The translations under genes were made by a program, and so were the position numbers. A stretch of DNA of 64,000 nt from positions 1,054,001 to 1,118,000 of the forward strand of contig JAUCFP010000006.1 of NCBI GenBank assembly GCA_030348385.1. The letters run 5' to 3'. The first letter of the stretch is position 1. The number at the start of each line of letters is the position of its first letter. Source of the stretch: Cytobacillus sp. NJ13 (GTDB lineage Bacteria > Bacillota > Bacilli > Bacillales > Cytobacillaceae). Shown here piece by piece: positions 8,608 through 17,036 of the stretch. A model generated the notes under the pieces. It saw only the letters and a list, made by a program, of their open reading frames with translations, made no database searches and was not told the origin of the DNA.

Positions 8608-8646
8608 AAAGAAAGACTGTTGTCCTTTAAAAAACAGTCTTTCTTT
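8608..8646. terminator. Bidirectional terminator between the YdjO-like gene and splA
   Basis: AAAGAAAGACTGTT (8608-8621) is perfectly complementary to AACAGTCTTTCTTT (8633-8646) with an 11-nt loop. A and T flanks allow it to serve both convergent genes. Confidence 0.85.
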
Positions 8647-8653
8647 ATTAAAT

Positions 8654-8905
8654 TCAATAATCTCCATATAATTCCTGAAAGGCCTGTTCTGCGTCCTTTT
8701 CGGAAGAAAATAAGGCATCATCTTCTTCCATTAAATGGAAGGATTCATTAAGGAAGAGGGCCACTGCATTAGGGTCTTTAGGATGCTGTACAATTTCAGC
8801 CGGCCTGACGTTTGCCACACTTGGAGTATGAGGGTTATGATAAATAACAAAAACCTCATCACCAGATTTCACCTTTTTAGGATCGATTGTCTCCATTCCA
8901 TTCAC
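8654..8905 (-). CDS. splA: SplA-family regulator protein
   Basis: This 83-residue acidic protein resembles SplA, the small TRAP-like regulator that in B. subtilis sits before splB (spore photoproduct lyase). Matching features are GDEVFVIYHNPHTPSVANV near residues 15-33, then AEIVQHP, and an acidic EEDDALF segment. It starts 8 bp after the stop of the upstream small gene and probably shares its transcript. No splB gene is visible next to it, so here it either regulates in trans or has another job. The start has AAAGGAGTG. Confidence 0.65.
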   Translation of the reverse strand: MNGMETIDPKKVKSGDEVFVIYHNPHTPSVANVRPAEIVQHPKDPNAVALFLNESFHLMEEDDALFSSEKDAEQAFQELYGDY

Positions 8906-8913
8906 TCCTTTAA

Positions 8914-9102
8914 TTATAGGTTTTCGTTTTGCTGGCCAATTTCGTGTGCGCCAATTATGGCATTTGCAGCTTCCAGCTGTTCATGTTCATCTATTGAATC
9001 TCCGGCAATATTTTTTAAATTAGGAAATTTTCCATCCGTTTCGATTGTCACGATCTCTTCTTTCGGTGCTTGTGTCAGGTACTTTTCTTCTTTCTCTTTC
9101 AT
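8914..9102 (-). CDS. Hypothetical 62-residue acidic protein
   Basis: I place the start at ATG 9102, preceded by GAAGGAG at the right distance. The frame is open further upstream, but that extension lacks a start signal and reads like non-coding AT-rich sequence. The product is acidic and soluble, ending in EAANAIIGAHEIGQQNENL. I do not recognise a family. It is probably cotranscribed with splA, whose start follows 8 bp after its stop. Confidence 0.6.
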   Translation of the reverse strand: MKEKEEKYLTQAPKEEIVTIETDGKFPNLKNIAGDSIDEHEQLEAANAIIGAHEIGQQNENL

Positions 9103-9244
9103 GCATAATACTCCTTCAGTTAAATTAAGGTGGCTTTTCTTTAAGTTTTCACTCAGCATTGCTCTAATATTCAGCCATATAAATCCTTTTAAAAGGTGAA
9201 TTTTAAGTATAAATCCTGGAGAATAATTACTGATATATATGTAA

Positions 9245-9269
9245 AGCCCCCTCTGAAACAGAAGGGGCT
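9245..9269 (-). terminator. Hairpin terminator after pepF (first copy)
   Basis: AGCCCC (9245-9250) pairs with GGGGCT (9264-9269) just past the pepF stop. On the minus strand it is followed by TTTACAT, a weak U-tract. Confidence 0.6.
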
Positions 9270-9274
9270 CCAAC

Positions 9275-11089
9275 TTATTCGCAGCTGTTTTCCAATTCAT
9301 CTACCAATGTTCCCACATAGCTTACAGCTTTGCGGATTGGATCTGGTTTGGACATATCAATGCCTGCGCTCTTGAGCAGATCGAGCGGCTTTTTCGTTCC
9401 ACCAGCTTTTAAAACACCAAGCCATCGTTCAATGGCAGGCTGGCCTTCTTCTCGAATGCTCTGTGCTATAGCAGTGGATGCAGTTAAACCAGCTGAATAA
9501 GTATATGGATAGAGTCCCATGTAATAATGAGGCTGTCTCATCCAGGTTAAAGCCGCCTTATCATCCAGTTCAACCGTATCACCCCAGAATTCAGCAAGTG
9601 TTTCCATTTTTTGATCTGAAAGTGTTTTTGCTGTTAACGGAACCCCTTGATCAGCAAGAGTATATATTCTTCGCTGATATTCTCCCTCGAGAAGGTGTGT
9701 GACAAAGTTGTGATAATAAGTTCCAAGCAGCTGAAGAATTACCCAGCGCTTCATTCTCTTATCTTCAGTGCCGGCCATTAAATGCTGTCCAAGCAGCAAT
9801 TCGTTAAGTGTTGAGGGAGCTTCTACAAAATAGGTTGAAGGGCGGGTATTCATTATACGCTGATATTTATTGGCCAAATAGAAATGACCCGCATGCCCAA
9901 GCTCATGAGCGAGAACAAAAGCACCGCGCATGGTGTCTGTCCATGTAATCAGGATGAATGGATGCGATCCATAGGGACTTGAACAAAATGCACCTGTAGA
10001 TTTGCCCACATTGTCAGCCAAATCAACCCAGCGTTCAGTCAAGCCTTTCTCCATTATATCTGTATACTCTGGTCCCATTACTTTGAGTGCCTCTAATATG
10101 ACTTTTGATGCTTCTTCAAATGTTGTTTCAGGATTGAACTCCGGATCAAGAGGAGCCTTCAGGTCACAAAAAAGCATCTTATCCAATCCCAGAACTTTTC
10201 TCTTTAACTGAGCATATCTGCGCATATGGGGGGCAAGCTCTTTTTGGATAATATTCAGCTGATTGTTGTACATTTCCTCTGTAACATGCTGGGAATCCAG
10301 GAGCATTTGTGTGACTGAACTGTATTTTCTCAGCTTTGAAAGTGCTACCTGCTTTTTCACCTCGGCAGAATAGGCAGAGGCAAATGTATTCTTATAGTTT
10401 TCCAGTGAATCTGTAAATGAGACATAGGCATTCCTTCTAATGGCAGTATCTGACGAAAACTCGTAACGATCTTCGTAAAGAGCAAAAGAGTTTGGCAAAT
10501 CGTTTCCTTTACTGTCTTTAAAAGAGGAAAATGGCATGTCAGCAAGTTTTGCAGCCTGATACACATTATACGGAGCTCCAAGTACTTCACCCAATGCAGC
10601 CAGCGCTTCTTCCGTCTCTGGAGAAAGCCTATGCGTCTTTGATTCAAGAAGATCTGTCAGCTGTTTCCTGAAAGGCTCAAGGCCGCTTTCACTGTCTATG
10701 TATTTTTCAATCGTGCCTTCAGGTAAGGACATTAATTCAGAGTCAATAAACGAAAGAGCGGAGGCTGCTCTTGCTCTTAAAGATGCAAGTATGGATGAAT
10801 TTGCCTGATTATCTGGATTTGTTCCATCCTCTGACTGGCGCAAGCTAGCATACGTTCCAGCTTGAACCAAACGGATGGAGAGCTTTTCCTGAGCGGAAAG
10901 GCAGCCCAGTAATATTTGCGGGCCTTCATGGAGCTTTCCCTTGAACTGTTCAAAAACAGAAAGATCTTCATCAATACTTCTGATTTCTTTATGCCAATCT
11001 TCCTCTAAAGCAAATAAATCCTCCACTTTCCATGTACGATCTACCGGAACCTCAACACGCTTTAATCGGGTTACTGCTGTTTGAACCAT
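9275..11089 (-). CDS. pepF: Oligoendopeptidase F, M3 family (first of two)
   Basis: This 604-residue cytosolic zinc metallopeptidase cleaves short peptides. The zinc site HELGH is at residues 395-399 and the third ligand lies in the downstream helix of the EAPSTLNELL segment. Full length matches PepF. The HELGHAGH version and the YFVEAPSTLNE helix differ from the second PepF at 55710 (HECGHGVH, VAEVASTVNE), so the two are distant paralogues with likely different substrates. The gene appears monocistronic, with its own terminator. Confidence 0.92.
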   Translation of the reverse strand: MVQTAVTRLKRVEVPVDRTWKVEDLFALEEDWHKEIRSIDEDLSVFEQFKGKLHEGPQILLGCLSAQEKLSIRLVQAGTYASLRQSEDGTNPDNQANSSILASLRARAASALSFIDSELMSLPEGTIEKYIDSESGLEPFRKQLTDLLESKTHRLSPETEEALAALGEVLGAPYNVYQAAKLADMPFSSFKDSKGNDLPNSFALYEDRYEFSSDTAIRRNAYVSFTDSLENYKNTFASAYSAEVKKQVALSKLRKYSSVTQMLLDSQHVTEEMYNNQLNIIQKELAPHMRRYAQLKRKVLGLDKMLFCDLKAPLDPEFNPETTFEEASKVILEALKVMGPEYTDIMEKGLTERWVDLADNVGKSTGAFCSSPYGSHPFILITWTDTMRGAFVLAHELGHAGHFYLANKYQRIMNTRPSTYFVEAPSTLNELLLGQHLMAGTEDKRMKRWVILQLLGTYYHNFVTHLLEGEYQRRIYTLADQGVPLTAKTLSDQKMETLAEFWGDTVELDDKAALTWMRQPHYYMGLYPYTYSAGLTASTAIAQSIREEGQPAIERWLGVLKAGGTKKPLDLLKSAGIDMSKPDPIRKAVSYVGTLVDELENSCE

Positions 11090-11251
11090 TTAACGATCCC
11101 TCCTATTTCGATTCTCTAAATAAAGAGATTATGGGACAATTATACAGGAAGGAAGAATAAATTTATAGACTTTTCAAACATTTTAAGTATAACTGTACTG
11201 TAACAGCTGGAGTTCCCTTGATAGTGGAAATTTTGGCACATAGCAGTAAAT

Positions 11252-11281
11252 AAAAAAGCGGAGGGCATGAAGCCTTCCGCT
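11252..11281 (-). terminator. Intrinsic terminator of yhfH
   Basis: AGCGGAGGGC pairs with GCCTTCCGCT allowing one G-U. On the minus strand a TTTTTTA tail follows. Confidence 0.85.
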
Positions 11282-11288
11282 GATTGTA

Positions 11289-11423
11289 CTATTCCATTTT
11301 TTTTGAAAGACAGCGATCACATTCCATTAAATAAGATTCGGCCTGTTCTTTTACTGTTTGGCCGCACTCCGGGCATACCTTTTTGGGAAGAGTTCTAAAA
11401 AATTCAACTGGACTTTTGATCAT
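11289..11423 (-). CDS. yhfH: YhfH-family zinc-ribbon microprotein
   Basis: A 44-residue ORF starts at ATG 11423 with AAGGAGGAAAATTC before it. It begins with the family head VEFFRTLPKKVCPECG and carries a second cysteine pair, CDRC, making a small zinc ribbon. B. subtilis YhfH has the same layout. It lies 5' of pepF on the same strand but has its own terminator between. The function is unknown. It is too short for routine ORF calling. Confidence 0.85.
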   Translation of the reverse strand: MIKSPVEFFRTLPKKVCPECGQTVKEQAESYLMECDRCLSKKME

Positions 11424-11556
11424 GAATTTTCCTCCTTTTTATAATACAGTTTATTTTGTTTTCATCTGTTATAGTACAGTATATACTAAACAAAATTAAA
11501 TGTGAAGTGGTTTAATTAAATTTTTAAAAAATTTTATCTATTACATTCATTGGTGC

Positions 11557-12243
11557 AAAATAAGAGTTGGTTCTCATTCAGACATCAGAAGGGGAAAACC
11601 AAAGGAGCGAGTCCGAAGTCGGTCCCCATTCGGTCAGATGAAGCGGAATTCTGGAGGAACGAGTCCGAAGTTGATCCTCATTCGGACAGGAGAGGGGGAT
11701 ATCCCGAGGAACGAGTCCGAAGTTGGTCCTCATTCGGACAGAAGAAGCGGAATTCTGGAGGAACGAGTCCGAAGTTGGTCCTCATTCGGACAGGAGAAGC
11801 GGAATTCTGGAGGAACGAGTCCGAAGTTGATCCTCATTCGGACAGGAGAGGGGGATATCCAGAGGAGCGAGTCCGAAGTCGGTCAACATTCGGACAGATG
11901 AAGCGGAATTCTGGAGGAACGAGTCCGAAGTTGATCCTCATTCGGACAGGAGAGGGGGATATCCCGAGGAACGAGTCCGAAGTTGGTCCTCATTCGGACA
12001 GAAGAAGCGGAATTCTAGAGGAACGAGTCCGAAGTTGGTCCTCATTCGGACAGGAGAAGGGGATATCCAGAGGAACGAGTCCGAAGTTGGTCCCCATTCG
12101 GACACGAAAAGGGGATATCCGGAGGAGAGAGTCCGAAGTCAGTCCCAATTCGGACAGGAGAAGCGGAAATCCGAAGGAGCGAGTCCGAAGTCGGTCCCCA
12201 TTCGGACAGGAGAAGGGGATATCCAGAGGAACGAGTCCGAAGA
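11557..12243 (+). repeat. Tandem array of 52-bp units with an internal hairpin (about 13 copies)
   Basis: The sequence GAGTCCGAAG recurs at 11609, 11661, 11713, 11765, 11817, 11869, 11921, 11973, 12025, 12077, 12129, 12181 and 12233, an exact 52-bp period. A degenerate unit precedes the first. Almost every unit holds the inverted repeat GTCCGAA and TTCGGAC around an 11-nt loop. The rest alternates between an AAGCGGAATTCTGGAG type and a GGGGGATATCC type. Units 1-3 recur as units 6-8 with only four changes, showing a 260-bp duplication step. All three forward frames are largely open, because 52 is not divisible by 3 and few stops occur, so coding is doubtful. Confidence 0.95.
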
Positions 12244-12402
12244 CATGCGGTAAAATCATCTAATGATTTCTAGCTATACGGCAAAAGGGCTATCTGTTCT
12301 AATGAACTTCTGACTTTATTTCGTCCAGCCCCTTCCATGGCTGTATTGATTCCATTACAATCATATTTAGTAAGGTAATAATGAGGGGGCTAAAAGCCTG
12401 CG

Positions 12403-14562
12403 ATGACTGAGATAATTGTTTCTTTTAATCCGGTATTAATATTTGTAGCTATTATACTGACCATTATGGCTTCCTATACAGCATTAGATTTATTTACACT
12501 GATTAAATCATCTGACAGAAACCAGAAATTTTTGTTCCTGGGCGGAACTTTTTCACTTGGGATCGGGATATGGATTATGAACTTTATTGGCATGGTCGCC
12601 ATCAACATAAATGCTTCAGGAAGTTATAATATTCCGCTAACCTTATTGTCCATGGTTTTTGGCATTTCATTTACTGGTATGGCATTTAATACAGTTATCG
12701 ACCAGCAGCTGAAAACAGGAAATCTATTTGCGGGAAGCTTCTTTTTAACAATGGCAGTCCTATCTATCCATGTAACAGGAATGTTTGCTGTGGGGGTGAA
12801 TGTGCAGTTTGGGCCTATCATATTTCTTATTTCCGCACTGATCATTTTTGTTTCTTTTTTATTTTCACTATGGATGCTCTTTTATTCGAAGAGTCTTTCG
12901 TACTCCAGACCTATCTGGATTAAGCCCTTATGTGCACTCATTTTCACGGGAGCCATTGTGGAGGGTTATTTTCTGCTGATCCGATCGTCATCATTTTATT
13001 CAAACGGGGAATTTAGCAGGGGAGGGGGCTCGCCGGAAACTTTTCTGACTTATCTTGTATTTTTTGCAGGAATTCTTATCCTGAGCGGGCTCATTGCTTC
13101 AAGCACTTTAATCAGCAAGCGCCTGGAAGCAAGTGACACCCATTTACATGATATTCAGGCTGCGCTTGATGAATCATCTATAGTGGCTATTACAGATCCA
13201 AAGGGCATTATCACTTATGTGAATGATAAATTTGTTGAAATATCTAAATATGAAGAAAATGAACTGCTTGGCAAAAATCACAATATCTTAAATTCGGGTT
13301 TTCATCCGCCGGAATTTTTTCAAAAGCTATGGAAAACAATTGGATCAGGGGAAATATGGAAGGGTGAAGTTCGAAATAAAGCAAAAGACGGAAGCTTTTA
13401 TTGGGTTGAAACTACTATTGTCCCTTTTCTCAATAAAAAGAATAAACCCTATCAGTATGTTTCCATCCGGACTGATATATCGGCATTGAAATCTGCTGAA
13501 GCCAGCCTTAAAAATTCTCTGAAAGAGGTAAACGATATTAAATTTGCGCTTGATCAGTCTTCCATTATTGCCTTTACAGATGAAAAAGGAACAATAACCA
13601 ATGTAAATGAGAAGTTTTGTGAAATCTCTCAGTACAGCAGGGAAGAACTGATAGGACAGAATCACTCCATCTTAAATTCAGGACTTCATTCAAAAGAATT
13701 CTTTAAGAACTTATGGAAAACAATTGGCCAGGGAGAAGTATGGAAAGGGGAAATACGCAATAAAACAAAAGACGGATCTTATTACTGGGTTCATACTACA
13801 ATTGTGCCGTTCCTGAACACAAGCGGAAAACCTTATCAATACTTAGCAATAAGAACCGATATAACAGAGAGGAAAAAAACTGAAGAAGTTTTGCATCGGC
13901 AGGATAAACTGGCAGCAGTGGGCCAGCTTGCTGCAGGGGTTGCCCATGAAATCCGCAATCCGCTCACAACCATGAAAGGATATACAGAATTCCTGCAGCT
14001 GGATGAGACAAATGAAGAGAGGCAGGAGTACTTAAGCATCATTTTAGATGAAATTGACCGGGTAAATAATATAGTAGAAGATTTTATGGTTCTCGCTAAG
14101 CCGAAAGCCGCAGAACTGGAAAAAAGAGATATCATACCCATTATTAAAAATGTCGTTTCTTTTTTGGAATTTGAAGCACGAAAAAGAGACGTGAAAATTG
14201 GTTTCGAATATGAACAGGATATTATTCAAATTGAATGTGACGAAAATCGGCTAAAACAAGTCTTCCTTAATTTTATCAAAAATGGAATTGAAGCAATGCC
14301 TGATGGTGGGGACATCACCGTTAGTGCTAGAATCATAAATAACCAGGTTCAAATTGCAATACAGGATACAGGTGTAGGAATCCCGCAGGAAAAACTGAAA
14401 AATATCGGAGAACCCTTTTTTACAACCAAAAAAAATGGAAACGGCTTAGGTCTTATGGTCAGCTTTCAAATCATCGAAAGCCATAACGGAAAAGTATTTA
14501 TCGAGAGTGAATTAAATAAAGGTACAACATTCAATATTGTTCTGCCTGCGAAATCTGCATAG
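12403..14562 (+). CDS. Membrane sensor histidine kinase with MHYT-like, PAS-PAS and kinase domains
   Basis: The 719-residue protein has seven predicted membrane segments up to about residue 235. The motifs WIMNFIGM and IHVTGM there look like degenerate MHYT repeats, usually linked to sensing diatomic gases or copper. Two near-identical PAS-PAC domains follow (about 250-370 and 380-490), each with the NSGxHxxEFFxxLWKTI pattern. The HisKA domain has phospho-acceptor H515 in AHEIRNPLTT, then an ATPase domain with GVGIP and NGNGLGL boxes. The closest Bacillus relatives are the sporulation kinases that feed Spo0F. No response regulator adjoins it, so it is an orphan kinase. A spacing of 13 nt from GAGGGGG to ATG is long. 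Confidence 0.88.
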   Translation: MTEIIVSFNPVLIFVAIILTIMASYTALDLFTLIKSSDRNQKFLFLGGTFSLGIGIWIMNFIGMVAININASGSYNIPLTLLSMVFGISFTGMAFNTVIDQQLKTGNLFAGSFFLTMAVLSIHVTGMFAVGVNVQFGPIIFLISALIIFVSFLFSLWMLFYSKSLSYSRPIWIKPLCALIFTGAIVEGYFLLIRSSSFYSNGEFSRGGGSPETFLTYLVFFAGILILSGLIASSTLISKRLEASDTHLHDIQAALDESSIVAITDPKGIITYVNDKFVEISKYEENELLGKNHNILNSGFHPPEFFQKLWKTIGSGEIWKGEVRNKAKDGSFYWVETTIVPFLNKKNKPYQYVSIRTDISALKSAEASLKNSLKEVNDIKFALDQSSIIAFTDEKGTITNVNEKFCEISQYSREELIGQNHSILNSGLHSKEFFKNLWKTIGQGEVWKGEIRNKTKDGSYYWVHTTIVPFLNTSGKPYQYLAIRTDITERKKTEEVLHRQDKLAAVGQLAAGVAHEIRNPLTTMKGYTEFLQLDETNEERQEYLSIILDEIDRVNNIVEDFMVLAKPKAAELEKRDIIPIIKNVVSFLEFEARKRDVKIGFEYEQDIIQIECDENRLKQVFLNFIKNGIEAMPDGGDITVSARIINNQVQIAIQDTGVGIPQEKLKNIGEPFFTTKKNGNGLGLMVSFQIIESHNGKVFIESELNKGTTFNIVLPAKSA

Positions 14563-14563
14563 T

Positions 14564-14587
14564 CAATCCCAAAAGGATTGGCTTTTT
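14564..14587 (+). terminator. Terminator after the sensor kinase gene
   Basis: CAATCC (14564-14569) pairs with GGATTG (14575-14580), followed by GCTTTTT. Confidence 0.75.
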
Positions 14588-14726
14588 GTTAGAAATTAAT
14601 TCCTGTCCTGTTTAATAATTGATTTTCCAATATATAGGAAAAACATCATAACATTGGAGAGATTCCCATGATATCAATGAAAAACATTAATTTCGTTTTA
14701 AAGGGCCCTTTTCTCTGAAATGTGTT

Positions 14727-14743
14727 TGTTATCATTCTGTTAT
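14727..14743 (+). promoter_or_regulatory. WalR (YycF) binding box
   Basis: TGTTAT-CATTC-TGTTAT is a perfect direct repeat matching the WalR consensus TGTWAH-N5-TGTWAH. It lies 104 bp upstream of a LysM-3D wall protein. In B. subtilis the related gene yocH belongs to the WalRK cell-wall regulon. Binding is inferred, but both motif and gene type agree. Confidence 0.75.
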
Positions 14744-14846
14744 ATGCGTAACGGGATTATTATCTGTTTGTTCTTTTTTAGTAAAGATTCCATGTTATTA
14801 TTAACCCCGTTAGCTAAAAACGAGCTATACGGGAGGTTTTAACAAC

Positions 14847-15791
14847 ATGAAAAAATCAATTTTATCTTTTGTAGCTGCTGCGGCAATTACGGGAACAGCA
14901 GGTGCTAATGTACAAGCAGAAGAAGTTACAGTAAAAAAGGGCGATACTCTTTGGGATTTTTCCCAAACATATAATACACCAGTTGACATGATAAAAGAAT
15001 GGAATGGGCTGTCTTCTCATATCATCCATCCAGATGATGTACTTAATGTCTATCCGGAAAAGAAATACATAGTATCTAAAGGCGATACTCTTTGGGATAT
15101 AGCAAGAGAACATAACGTCACAGCAGAGGCAATAAAAGAATGGAACAGCTTAAGCTCTGATTTAATTCTGCCGGACAATGAATTAATCCTTTATCCGAAT
15201 GCTAAAGCTGTTAATGCTGCAGTTGCTCCAGTTAAGGCAGCTCCAGCAAAATCAGAAAAGCCTGCAGAGACAGCTTCAGCTCCTGTGCAAAAGTCTGAAC
15301 AGCCTGCAGCAAAAGAAACGCAGCCAGTTGAAGCTGCACAGCCGGCACCAAAAGCAAAGCCCGCTGCAGAGGCAAATACAGAACCAGAACCAGCCAAACC
15401 TGCTGCGGAATCAAAGCCCGCACCTGAGCCTGCCAAGCCTGCTGTGGAATCCCAACCTGCTGCCGAGCCTGAAGCAGAAAAGCCAGCGGAAACTGCAGCT
15501 CAAACAGTGCTGAATATGGAAGCAACAGCCTACACGGCTAATTGTGAAGGGTGCTCAGGAATTACTGCTACAGGGATCAATTTAAAAGAAAATCCGGATC
15601 AAAAAGTAATCTCTGTAGATCCTAATGTGATACCACTGGGAAGTAAAGTCCATGTTGAAGGTTATGGTAATGCTGTCGCAGGTGATACTGGCGGAGCCAT
15701 TAAAGGCAACAAGATCGATATATTCATGCCTTCTCAGGAAGACGCCATCAATTTCGGCAGAAAAACAGTTAAAGTTACGATTCTAGATTAA
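14847..15791 (+). CDS. yocH: Secreted LysM-3D cell-wall protein (YocH-like)
   Basis: A 314-residue exported protein begins with a signal peptide probably cut after NVQA (about residue 25). Two LysM peptidoglycan-binding repeats follow (about 27-70 and 73-117, each with KGDTLWD). A long Ala/Pro/Glu/Lys linker spans about 120-225, and a C-terminal 3D domain contains ATAYTANCEG and DTGGAIKGNKIDIF with the three family aspartates. It likely cleaves or remodels peptidoglycan. The start has CGGGAGG, and just before it an imperfect stem (about 14803-14833) might affect translation. The WalR box fits wall-stress control. Confidence 0.88.
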   Translation: MKKSILSFVAAAAITGTAGANVQAEEVTVKKGDTLWDFSQTYNTPVDMIKEWNGLSSHIIHPDDVLNVYPEKKYIVSKGDTLWDIAREHNVTAEAIKEWNSLSSDLILPDNELILYPNAKAVNAAVAPVKAAPAKSEKPAETASAPVQKSEQPAAKETQPVEAAQPAPKAKPAAEANTEPEPAKPAAESKPAPEPAKPAVESQPAAEPEAEKPAETAAQTVLNMEATAYTANCEGCSGITATGINLKENPDQKVISVDPNVIPLGSKVHVEGYGNAVAGDTGGAIKGNKIDIFMPSQEDAINFGRKTVKVTILD

Positions 15792-15800
15792 TACTAGAAA

Positions 15801-15833
15801 AGAAGGCACTTACAGGGTGCCTTCTTTCTTTTA
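15801..15833. terminator. Terminator between yocH and the coiled-coil gene
   Basis: AGAAGGCAC (15801-15809) and GTGCCTTCT (15817-15825) form a perfect 9-bp stem, with a T-rich tail that overlaps the end of the convergent gene. Confidence 0.85.
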
Positions 15834-16739
15834 CTCTATATCATTTCTTTCTCTTGCTTTTTCCTCCTGATGTACAAAAAAACTGTGGACTGGTTTTGCA
15901 AGCTGTTTAAGGCTTTTTTCAAAGCGTTCAGAAAGGTGGGAGGCCCGCTCGTAAACAACCGATTTAAGATTGTCTAATTGCCTGCTGATTTTTTCTGTGA
16001 TTGCTTCCTGGCGGTTTAAGCGTTCCATTATGGACTTGCTGGCAAACTCCTGTACGCCAAGCTTCTTGTTTAATTCTTCTTTCATTTGCTCCTGTGTTTT
16101 AAACTTTTTCTCAGATTCCTCTGAAAATGCTGCAAACTGCTGCTCTAAACGTTCCATTACAGTATTATGAAATACTTCCTGTACATCAAGCTTTTTGCTT
16201 AATTCTGCTTTCATTTCTTCCTGTGCTTTAAAATTTGAAACAGCTTCCTCAGAAAAAGCGTCAAATTTATCAAACTTCCGGGAAAGTGCCTGAGTTGCCG
16301 CTTCCTGACAGGATACTAGTTCAAGTATTTTCTGGTTTACCGGCTCTTCATTTTCGATGGTTTCCATTATTTCTTTATTTAATTCCTCCAGTGCAGCCAG
16401 CCTTTTATTCAAAGTATCATTTTCCGTTTCGCGCTGGTTCATCATTTCCAGAAAACTCGTTAAAAACGCATCCTGCTTTTTAAGCTTAGCTGTCAAATGC
16501 TCAATATGATTATTTTGTTTACCAGCTGCTTTTTTTACAAGTTTACTCATGTCAGAAAAGGAAGCATCGAGCTGATTTTTCATATTTTCATATGATTCGG
16601 ATATACGGGTATTAACAATTTGCTGTTCTTTCAATACTTCCTGGAGAAAGTTGAGACGATAAGTACCCTGATTGGAAACAGTGTCTGAATGGCTTAGAAA
16701 AAGCTTAGGGTTTCCATCCTCATTTGATTGTTTGGCCAT
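15831..16739 (-). CDS. Hypothetical coiled-coil protein with internal repeats
   Basis: The 302-residue protein is highly charged and almost wholly helical, with heptad patterns from about residue 55 on. Two related segments occur: FKAQEEMKAELSKKLDVQE with VMERL, then FKTQEQMKEELNKKLGVQE with IMERL, spaced about 40 residues apart. This suggests internal duplication. There is no signal peptide or clear membrane segment, although VHSFF near the C-terminus is mildly hydrophobic. I do not recognise a family. A scaffold or polar-localisation role is possible but unsupported. It is convergent with yocH. Confidence 0.7.
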   Translation of the reverse strand: MAKQSNEDGNPKLFLSHSDTVSNQGTYRLNFLQEVLKEQQIVNTRISESYENMKNQLDASFSDMSKLVKKAAGKQNNHIEHLTAKLKKQDAFLTSFLEMMNQRETENDTLNKRLAALEELNKEIMETIENEEPVNQKILELVSCQEAATQALSRKFDKFDAFSEEAVSNFKAQEEMKAELSKKLDVQEVFHNTVMERLEQQFAAFSEESEKKFKTQEQMKEELNKKLGVQEFASKSIMERLNRQEAITEKISRQLDNLKSVVYERASHLSERFEKSLKQLAKPVHSFFVHQEEKARERNDIE

Positions 16740-16908
16740 AGGAACACTCCTCAGTTTTCACTTTTTATAACAGCCTATGCCAGCCCTTTTTGAGAGGGAT
16801 GGGCACTATCCTATAAAAGCCTGAACATTTCAAATTTGAGACATATATGCATATTGAGCCTGATGCTCTCGACGCCGAAATAAACTTCGTAAATCGTAAT
16901 AAAAAGTG

Positions 16909-16937
16909 TTGCAAAAAATTGAATAAATAGGTAAATT
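16909..16937 (+). promoter_or_regulatory. Predicted SigA promoter of the lipoprotein gene
   Basis: TTGCAA (16909-16914) and TAAATT (16932-16937) are separated by 17 bp. The start site would be near 16944, about 90 bp before the lipoprotein ATG. Confidence 0.4.
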
Positions 16938-16943
16938 ATTAAT

Positions 16944-16959
16944 TGTCAGTTAATTGACA
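16944..16959 (+). promoter_or_regulatory. 16-bp palindrome at the predicted start site
   Basis: TGTCAGTTAATTGACA is an inverted repeat matching at 14 of 16 positions. It sits directly downstream of the predicted -10 box, a good place for a repressor to act. The protein that would bind it is unknown. Confidence 0.4.
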
Positions 16960-17036
16960 GATATTGTCATGAATCTGACTGCATAGGGAGTCAACCAAAA
17001 CTACCTCTAAAACAAAAAGAAGGAGAGGACCTTTAC

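Noticed and set aside
11557-12243. CRISPR array
   Set aside because: The sequence between the conserved blocks also repeats, there are no unique spacers, and no cas genes are present.
11550-12263. A 237-codon open frame across the tandem repeats
   Set aside because: Other forward frames and a reverse frame are open over parts of the same array, there is no convincing start signal, and the 52-bp unit changes frame each time. It is best treated as repeat DNA.
14563-14846. c-di-AMP (ydaO) riboswitch before the LysM-3D gene
   Set aside because: Known wall-hydrolase leaders can carry this switch, but its conserved sequence blocks are not present. Only a simple stem and a WalR box are seen.
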